The notes beneath the pieces were generated by a model. The model did not search any database and was not told the origin of the DNA. It saw only the letters and a program-made list of their open reading frames with translations. From NCBI GenBank assembly GCA_963920665.1, contig OY987270.1:18130019-18194018 (forward strand): a stretch of DNA of 64,000 bases, given 5' to 3'. This document shows positions 56,337 to 64,000 of the stretch, one piece after another. The translations under genes were made by a program, and so were the position numbers. How positions within the stretch are numbered: the first letter of the stretch is position 1; the number at the start of each line of letters is the position of its first letter. The stretch is from Straminergon stramineum. Lineage: Eukaryota; Streptophyta; Bryopsida; Hypnales; Calliergonaceae.

Positions 56337-59300
56337 ATGGCGACCCAGGGCCGTGCCCGTATCGAAGTCGGCGGCCGCGTCTTCGTCACCACAATGCAAA
56401 CCTTAGAAAAAGCTGGCAAAGACTCCCACCTATACCAAACCGTCAGCCCCACGGGCCAAGCCTGGTTCGACCGCGACCCAGACTTCTTCTCCCCCTTACT
56501 CAACGTCCTCCGCACAGGGCTCCTCTACCCCAAACCTGAAACCCCTGCCGCCTTCGACCGCTTAATTGAGGAGGCTCTCTTCTACGGCGTCGAACACTCC
56601 CTTCGAGCTGCGCAGGGCAGGGCTCCCCTGAACGGAGTCGACCTGGAGAAGGTGAAACCTATTATTCCTTGTGGTGTGGATGTGCCCCGAGCGCTTGTTG
56701 CGGGGGAAGATGGATCCGTTTGGGTAGGGCATGGGTGTAAAGTCACGGTGTATGACTGGGCGATGAGGAAAAGGAGGACGACGCTGACGGAGCTGGGAGC
56801 GGTGGAGGTGATGCATCGACTGGATGAGCGGTTGGTTGCGTGCGGGGCGTCGGATTTGCCAGGGTTGCACATTTACGACGTTGTGCAGGTAGGGTTAGGG
56901 AGGTTCGTTTTTCCTGTTTGGCGATGAATTCTGCCAAATTGCTTGATTGCGATTTTACTTAACAATGAGGTAGTTTGGTAGCTCCAGCAGATAGTCTATC
57001 AACTTGCAACAAATTCACAACTAATTCACAAACTAATTTGCGACGAGTTTACAAAAATACACGACGAATTTTCGTTTTTCTACTTCAATTTCTTGTAGCA
57101 CCTGTACGACTTTGCGCTAGTAGGGTTTTGTCGCTTCGTTTTTCCTGTTTGACTACGAACTGTGGCGAATTTGGCTTACAATTTCGCGTAACAATTAGGT
57201 GTTTTAATAGCTCCAACACAAACTCTGTCAATTTGCAACAAATTCACAACAAACTCACAACGAATTCACAACGAATATTCGTTTTTCTACTTCAATTTCG
57301 TGTAAGCTCCTTTACGACGTCGCGCAGGTAGGGTTTAGTCGCGTCGTTGTCCTGTTTGACTACCAATTCTGGCGAATTTGGCTTACAATTCTGTTATTTT
57401 GGTAGCTCCAACACAAATTATATCATTTCGCAACAAATTCACAAATAATTCACAACTTCAACGGATTTTCAACGAATTTGCTTTTTTCTTCTTCAATTTC
57501 TTGTACGCTTGTTACTAGACCCAGAATTTTGTGGAAATTTGGCGATGAATTGAACCATTGTGAGCGCAGGGTCTTCATACAAAGACGACGATGTGGACCG
57601 ATGCGAACGACCCTAGGGTATACAACGCCGTCGTGCAGGCCATCACGTCCAACCCTGAAGCTGTGTTTGCGAGCTTCGAGAGCGGCCAGCAGCTGGACAA
57701 CAGCGTGCTCATGGTGGACAAGGCGACGTCGCAGGTCAGTGGTTTCTAATATTGATTTTTTCCATAACTTTCAATATTGACGAAAGTTTTACATTCAATG
57801 TAGAGAGCACGGGAATGGCTTTTCTTTTTTCATTTCTAATTCTCTCAATAATATTCATGAGCGCTTGTGAGATGATACCCTACTCCACCAATAAAAAATA
57901 GACAAATCCTTATTATGACTTGCACTAAATGGCATCCTAGAACAAATTTCATCTCGTTACACTATCTCTACCATTGAGTGCAGTACACTTGTCACATGCA
58001 GAATTTTTTTGGAGGTTGCTATTGTAGTGCACTGTACTAGCAATCTCCAAACTTTTGTGGGGCCTTGAGGTTCATGAGGGAGAGGTTATGAACATCATTG
58101 TGGAAATAATTTTGGACAATTTTGGGGAATATACCACATTTCTGTGCAATGTGGTGTGTTTGAACGTGCGGTTCATCCTAAAAACTCTGGGTGGAGGGCT
58201 TAATCTCTCCTACTTGTCTCCAAGAACTAGGTTGAGGCCACCAATTCTCGCAAAATTTGTATAACCTTTTTGTTCTTTGGTTACTACAATGCAATTCCTG
58301 ACCATTCACAAAACATCCTCGCCTTCTTCTCCTTCAATATCAACCAGCTTCTAGCTAGACCCAAAACCAATCCTGGAAAATTATGCATACCATTTTTGTT
58401 TTTCGGTAGCTACAAAACACGATTACTGGCAATTCGCAAAACATCTTTAACTTCTTCTCCTTCAATTTCAAACCAGGTTCTGGTTAACTTAAATTCTGGA
58501 AACTTTATCATAGCATTTTGTTTTTCGGCAGCTACAATCCAGTTTCTGCAATTTACAAGACATCTTCACCTTGTTTTCAAAACATTTCGCAATTCGGTGA
58601 AAATTAATTGTGAAAACAATTTTTGTGAATGTTAGAACGAAATGACGTTCACAATGCGTTGAAAATCCGTTTTGAACTTGTTCCGAACTTGTCATCTTCG
58701 CAGGTGGTCCGTGAGATCGGTCGCCAGAACGGCCAAGCCTCCCACACGAAGTCTGCCACAAAGCTCCAATGGCTCCCTTCCAAGAACCTCCTCTTCGTGG
58801 GTTCCGTGCAAGGCGGCTCCTTTGGCTTCAGCGGCTACATGCGTCTCTGGGACCTCCGCTCCAACAAAATCGTGTGGGACTGGAAGGAGCCCAACTTCCA
58901 GAAAGTGACGCGAGGCAGCGAGCAGGACTGCTTTGCAGACATGACCGTGGACGAAGAGCTGGGCGTGGTGTTCAAAGTCGGAGTGCAGTCGGGGGCGCTT
59001 TCTTTAGCGGATTTGAGGAACCTGGATGTGGCGGATCCGTGGCTGGAGCTCGTGGACATGGGGATGCCGGAGAAGGGAGAGGGGAGCGGGGGGAGTAAGA
59101 AGCTGATCGCGTATAACCAGCAGGTGTGTGATAGGAGCAGCATGTGCACTTCTTCTTTTTCCGTGTTTTTGGTTTTCATCGCATTCCATCTACGCAACCT
59201 GCAAGCTTACATTTAGTGTGCAACCACTCTCGAGCTTTGATGATACGTTTTGTTCGAGAATTTCTTGTTTGCTTCTTTTTTCTGCCTTTCTTATTTTCCA

Positions 59301-60132
59301 TCGCAATCCATCTACAAAACCTGCAACCTTACATTTATTGTGCAGCCTCCCTCAATATCTTTCATGACATAACCTTCTTATTCATCGCACTCCATCTACT
59401 CAACCGTCAACCTTACATTTGTTGTGCATTCCCTCTCTGAATATCTTTGATGATATGTTTTGTTCAAGAATTACTTGTTCGCTTCTTTTTTCTGCCTTGT
59501 CGTTTAACTTACGCCATCTACTGAGACTTCAACCTTACGTTTATTGTGCAACCTCTCTCAATACCTTTGATGATGTGTTTAGTTCACTTCTTTTTTCCGC
59601 CTTTTTATTCATCGTAATCCATCTACTGATCCTTCAACATTACGTTAACTGTGCAACCTTCTCTCTATATCCTTGATGATGTGCTTTGTTCAAGAATGGC
59701 TTGTTCGCTTCTTCTTTCTGCCTTCTTAGTCATAGCATTCCATCTACATCGCCTTCAAACTTACATTTATGTGTAGCGCAACCCCTCTCTCAAGATCTTT
59801 GATAATATTTCTTCTTCAAGAGTTCCTTGGATCAAGAATTCGCTTAACGTGGAGTTCTCATATCTCTTCTGCGATTTTAACAAGCTCGGTCTGTCCAGGT
59901 GTTCTTGTCGCGAGGGGCGGATGTGGAGGCCTGGTCAGAGGTCCCGTTGGCCGAGAGCTTTCGGCAGAAGGAGGAGAAGGAGTTTTGGGAGACCTCGTTT
60001 CGAAGAAACGCTTTGGAGCATCGTCGCCATCCCGGCCAGGAGGTGACGCAGATGGTGGCGGGAGGCGACCGACTCTTCATTGCTCGCAAAGATTTTCAGG
60101 GCATCGAGGTCTGGGAAACTCGCCAATGCTGA
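56337..60132 (+). CDS. BTB/POZ (KCTD-like) protein with YVTN/WD-like region
   Basis: Homologous to the Arabidopsis At5g41330/At3g09030 family: an N-terminal T1-type BTB domain followed by a beta-propeller-like region. The family is thought to be CUL3 ubiquitin-ligase adaptors or oligomeric scaffolds; the substrate is unknown. Exons: 56337-56888, 57570-57734, 58704-59123, 59899-60132, all joined in phase 0; 1371 nt, 456 residues. Landmarks: RIEVGGRVFVTTMQTLEKAG (about 7-26), WFDRDPDFFSPLLNVLRTG (about 43-61), GHGCKVTVYDW, LVACGASDLPGLHIYDV, MVDKATSQVVREIG, SGYMRLWDLRSNKIVWDWKE, DCFADMTVDEELGVVFKVGV and, near the end, FIARKDFQGIEVWETRQC. The start has a good context (CACAATGG) and fits family length. 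Introns are filled with tandem repeats that differ from intron to intron, except that introns 1 and 2 share one unit. Confidence 0.93.
56880..57520 (+). repeat. tandem repeats in BTB intron 1 that copy the splice donor
   Basis: Units of about 208-231 bp start at the exon-1 end. TACGACGTTGTGCAGGTAGG (about 56876) recurs as TACGACTTTGCGCTAGTAGG (about 57104) and TACGACGTCGCGCAGGTAGG (about 57313), each followed by TTTTTCCTGTTTG or GTTGTCCTGTTTG, then GGCGAATTTGGCTTACAATT, then CAACAAATTCACAA. Two extra donor-like CAG|GTAGGG-type sites therefore lie within the intron. Confidence 0.85.
58264..58600 (+). repeat. tandem repeats in BTB intron 2 (about 125-bp units)
   Basis: Units start near 58266, 58393 and 58516 (TTTTTGTTTTTCGGTAGCTAC, shortened here to TTTTTCGGTAGCTAC). 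They share TTCGCAAAACATC, CTTCTTCTCCTTCAAT and CTAGACCCA. The same words (GGTAGCTCCAACACAA, CTTCAATTTCTTGTACG, ACTAGACCCAGAATTTTG) end the intron-1 array, so introns 1 and 2 share a unit. Confidence 0.8.
59190..59790 (+). repeat. tandem repeats in BTB intron 3 (about 88-122-bp units)
   Basis: CAACCTTACATTTATTGTGC and variants occur near 59201, 59320, 59406, 59529, 59634 and 59756. Between them lie ATCTTTGATGATATGTTTTG, TTCAAGAATTACTTGTTCGC and TTCTGCC-type blocks and CATCTAC. The unit is unrelated to those of introns 1 and 2. Frames at 59128-59676 are artefacts. Confidence 0.85.
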
Positions 60133-61107
60133 TCACAATCTGGAAGATGATACTATACGAAGTATCAGTCACACACTTCTTGCAAACCTTTGTGACTTGC
60201 AAATCTGCTCACAATCTGCAACCACGAGGATCAGCAATTCCTTCGTTCCACGTTTTTGAGATCATTTTTTCCGAATTGCGAGCACGACGTCGTTCCGGGA
60301 CGAGCTATGGCGACGTTTCCCTCGGCGTCCGCAATGAAGGTGATGGAGTGTAGTGCATGCTTTAGGTGAGATGTATGATATCGTGACGCAATTTCATTTG
60401 ACATTGTTCACTTGTAGTTAAGGTATTGTTTAGGTATTGCGATTATGGTGGACATCCATTTTTGCAGAGTGCATTTGTAATTAGGACGCTTGTGAAATTT
60501 TGCAATAGCTGTGCTTTTAATTTGGTCCCTGCTGGAAGCGGAGATCCCAATTCACAAAAGCAGTAGTCCCTCCTTTGCATGAGCATCTTGCTCTCGGCAA
60601 GATGTTCATTTTGCAACATCTACAAATGAAGGCAGTGTTATGTAATGAATGCTTTAACTGAGATGTGTGATATTGTGACCAGCGCTGGGGGTATTTTTTG
60701 AGTTTTACCAGCTATTTTCCTTATGGAACTGTTTTCTCAAGTACTGAGTCTGATTTCTTTTTCTCTATGTTTTACTCTAAATAAAAATTTTACAGATTTT
60801 TTCACTGGGTTTTTTTTCTGATGTTTTCAAATTGCAACTGTGTTTTTTTTCCAATTCCACCGGCTACCAATGAACTAACCGGCAGTTCTCCCCGAACATT
60901 CATTGTGACACAATTTTATTATATGTTGTTCAACTGTGATACAGTTTGATTTGATTATGGTGGACATTGCTCTTTTCATAGTCCATTTGTAATGAGGATA
61001 CCTCTGGATCTTTGCATTCAGGGTGAATGTCATTTGTGTAATGCATGCTTGAGCTGAGATTTATGATGTTGAATTGCGATTTCATTTAACCTTTTAGAGT
61101 TGTTTAA
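60133..61107 (+). repeat. 3' flank of the BTB gene with degenerate tandem repeats
   Basis: Blocks of the type GAGATGTATGATATCGTGAC recur near 60368, 60660 and 61056. GATTATGGTGGACAT recurs near 60443, 60953 and, beyond the inserted palindrome, 62773. Copy 1 has an unoccupied TTAA (60418-60421) where the third copy carries the 1.64-kb insertion. 60133-60360 contains no further gene. Confidence 0.7.
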
Positions 61108-62745
61108 CCCCTAAGTGCCCAACCGACCATATATGGTCAATCTGAAATTGCAAGCTCGTTTGGGTATGGGTAGTTAAATTCCTTTGCCTATTTTTAAAAA
61201 TTTTACAGGCAGTTTTGAAGGTTAACTATTGCAAACTTTTCTTTTTCATTGAAAAAAAAGAATATTTGATTTTTGAGAGATCTTCAAAGGCATATATGTA
61301 TCATTAGTGAAGAGTAAAGCTTGCTAATTATACTTCATTTCCCAACTTTGAACAAAGCTAGCCAATTTCACTTGATTTGAGATCTAAAAATTTGTACTTA
61401 TCCATTTGCTTTGAAAATGGTCCCAATGGAAAGAGTAAAGTATTTTCATGATTTTCACCATTGAAAATATAAACATGCAAGAGTAGATTTGGAGTTATTT
61501 GTAATTTCTGTTTATAAATAAAAATTGTGTTTCAACAATTGCAAGGTGGATTGTGTAATGAGTTTGATAGCTCTTCATTTGAACTTAAGGTTTTTGGAAG
61601 TGCATTTTAGTGTGCTAACACAATTTTTAGTCAGTCATGTCACCTCTAATCCCAAAAGACTTTTATATGCAAATTTTTGAAACAATGTAGAGAGGGGTAA
61701 TATACTAAAAATAGAAAATGTATATTTTTCTTGTTTTAATATCACTTCTATGCAATTTTGCACTCAAAATTGATAGATATACTAATAAACAAGTTTTTTG
61801 AACATTTGTATGGTTAAATTTTGGAAAAAAATTAATTTTCTTCTTTGGGTTTAACTATAATACTATAAGCCCATGCTCTTTTTTCATAGTCAAAACACAC
61901 TTGGAAAGGCTTGGACATTTACCCCTAAATGCCCAAGCCTTTCCAAATGTGTTTTGACTATGAAAAAAGAACATGGGCTTATAATTATACACAACGTGAA
62001 AAAAAAAAAAAAAAAAAAAAAAATTCAAAATCTAACCAAATGGATCTTTAAAGAGCTTACTTATTAATATGCCTATCAATTTTGAGAGCAAAATTACATA
62101 GAAGTTGTGAGATTATAACAAGAGAAATGTATAATTTATATTTTTAGTATGTTGCCCTTCTTCACAATATTTCCGAAATTTGCATATAAGTTTTTTTTTG
62201 GAATTGGAGGTGACATGACCAACTAAAAATTGTGTTATCACACTAAAATGCACTTCCAAAAACCTTAAGTTCAAATGAAGAGCTATCAATCTCATTACAC
62301 AATCCACCTTGCAATTGTTGAAATGCAATTTCTTTTATAAGTAGAAACTGCAATTAATTCCAAATCAACATTTGTATGTTTAAATTTTCAATGATGAATA
62401 TCATGAAAACACTTTACTCTTTCCATTGGGACCATTTTCGAAGCAAATGGATAAGTGCAATTTTTTAGATCTCAAATCAAGTGAAATTGGTAAGCTTTGC
62501 TTAAAGCCAAGAAACCAAGTAAAATTTGTAAGCTTTATTCTTCCACTAAGATACATATGTGCTTTTGAGAACCTCTCAGAAATCCAGTATTTAATTTTTT
62601 TGTGAAAAATAAAAAAAATTCAATAATTAACTTTTGAAACTCCTTATAAAAAAGTTTAAACTTGGTTACAAGAATTTAACTACCCATCCCCAAATGAGTC
62701 TGTAGTTTCAAATCGACCATATATGGTTGGTTGGACAATTAGGAG
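61108..62745. mobile_element. 1.64-kb palindrome: two head-to-head TTAA elements
   Basis: TTAA (61104-61107) is followed by CCCCTAAGTGCCCAACC; the far end CAATTAGGAG is followed by TTAA (62746-62749). The left arm (61108 to about 61923) and right arm (about 61924-62745) are inverted copies over their whole length, for example TATATGGTCAATCTGAAA with its partner near 62712, and CATTTTAGTGTG with CACACTAAAATG. The centre reads CATTTACCCCTAAATG, that is two inner termini CATTTAGGGG-TTAA-CCCCTAAATG that have lost GGGGTTAA. A poly-A run of about 28 lies at 61999-62025. No transposase is present. Confidence 0.88.
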
Positions 62746-62749
62746 TTAA

Positions 62750-64000
62750 AGGTTTATAACTTTGTCTTTATGATTATGGTAGACATTTGATTTCTTCAAA
62801 ATCTTAACACTTGTGAATCAATGCTTGTAAAGCAATATTGTTGTCTATTTTATCAATATGAGGTAATTACACCTAATTGCACCTAATTGTCACTTGTTTG
62901 CAAAATTGTTACATCTAGATCCTTGTACCTGAAATGTAAGTTCTCTCAACATGAAGGCCTAGGGATGGGTTGGGATGCTCCTATTTTGAGCACTTCAAAA
63001 TTCATAGTTTTTATATGTTTGAAACCTTGTAGTTGTTTCTAAATTTTATTTAGAGACATGCTTGAATACAATTTTGTCTTGTAGTTTGGCCATTATCTTT
63101 GGCTTTGTGACTCATGACTTATAATTATGACTATTTCTCATACTTTTTATTTAACTCTTCATTTAGAAAATGATTTTTAAAATTTGTATGTATATTGTTA
63201 TTGTTATTATTATTAATGATTCTTTTTTTAATCATTATATCAATATTTTAAAAATTATCCAGAGAATAAATATATTGTTAGGTTTGCATGTGGAATTATC
63301 CTTGTGGTAGATACAATCACTTCAAAATCTAAGTCTATGCTTTGTTTAGTTTCACTTGGTCTACCATATGTTGAAAATGAGTGGACAAAATTCAAATGAG
63401 CAAACATGAATGTTGTAGTAATCTTTGTGCACTGTGATCCAAAAAAATTTGAAGTAAAAAAGAAGTTATGGTTTGGAAGAAAATTAATTCTAAAGCTAAC
63501 TACCCCAAAGACTCTGTTGTTGAGGGGAAATTTATAATCACTCACAAAATCACGTATGCTTCTTTTTTAGACTTGATGACTAAAATATTTTACCACATGT
63601 TGTACACCACTTAAGACCCACTCCCATAATTGGTGTTGTAAGGAATTGACATATGTGTGTGTCAAAAAAATTTAATATAGAGAAAAATGTAGATAATATT
63701 AGATTGAATGGAATTTGAAGATTCTTAGTGAATCAAAGACTTGAGGTTTCATTTGCTGTCATAGATGATCTATAGGTTGCAATTTGAATTGTTGTTGCAT
63801 CTATTTGGAATGGATTTGAAGATATTTGTTGTAATACACAATTAATATAAATCATTATAATTTGTATTTAGCAACCAAAATAATGATTTTCACCACAATA
63901 TTTTTTAATGTAACTTATTAGTTTGTAAGGGTTGTATACTTCATACACTTGTTTGGATTGTAGGTGATTTAATCTAATATAACAACAACAAGGTGATACC
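62750..64000. other. AT-rich intergenic DNA to the window end
   Basis: 62750-62820 continues the repeat unit interrupted by the palindrome (GATTATGGTAGACATTTG). The rest, including the minus frame at 63255-63545, shows nothing I recognise. Confidence 0.5.

Noticed and set aside
59128..59676. Hydrophobic frames in BTB intron 3
   Set aside because: Periodic peptides (HLLN.QPYI-like) reflect the tandem DNA repeat, not a membrane protein.
63255..63545. 96-residue minus frame near the window end
   Set aside because: AT-rich, no recognised motif, no splice or start context.

Overview
The window looks like nuclear DNA of a land plant. The genes have GT-AG introns, GC-richer exons sit in AT-rich surroundings, and the recognisable products are plant families: Ran GTPase with the plant-type intron after the ATG, A/B-type NADPH-thioredoxin reductase, STP-type sugar transporter, and a BTB/POZ-YVTN protein of the Arabidopsis At5g41330/At3g09030 type. 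The species cannot be named. The mix of repeats (piggyBac-like elements are little described in flowering plants) makes me lean weakly to a seedless plant.

Layout. 0-6.2 kb: AT-rich DNA and a decayed STP sugar transporter. 6.9-14.4 kb: two intact RAN genes, divergently arranged (RAN-A minus, RAN-B plus), whose 3' halves have been homogenised. 14.8-23.7 kb: small DNA transposons (including a pogo/Emigrant-like MITE) around a satellite-like domain of GC-rich minisatellites, T-rich arrays and local duplications. 24-31.2 kb: hairpin (fold-back) elements, tandem duplications and TTAA-flanked elements. 31.6-38.6 kb: AT-rich DNA with a possible LRR relic and a broken piggyBac transposase fragment. 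38.7-41.3 kb: a third intact RAN gene (RAN-C, plus). 44.2-45.6 kb: single-exon thioredoxin reductase (minus). 49.3-51.6 kb: an unrecognised three-exon gene preceded by a tandem array. 55.4-61.1 kb: the four-exon BTB/POZ gene, with tandem repeats in its 5' flank, all three introns and its 3' flank. 61.1-62.7 kb: a 1.64-kb palindrome made of two inverted TTAA-flanked elements.

The genes do not form an operon or pathway. Three RAN copies in about 33 kb form a dispersed local cluster serving nucleocytoplasmic transport and the spindle; the three share a promoter module. The thioredoxin reductase reduces h-type thioredoxins in cytosol and/or mitochondria. The BTB protein is probably a ubiquitin-ligase adaptor or an oligomeric scaffold.

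The most interesting content is non-genic. First, a family of elements with TTAA target sites and CCCCTAA termini (piggyBac hallmarks) occurs beside a piggyBac transposase relic; one case is a head-to-head pair whose junction has lost about 8 bp. Second, a 188-bp MITE is nested in one of these elements and its empty site is present elsewhere in the window. Third, independent tandem arrays fill every intron and both flanks of one gene, and the first exon of another gene appears to be built from the last unit of such an array.
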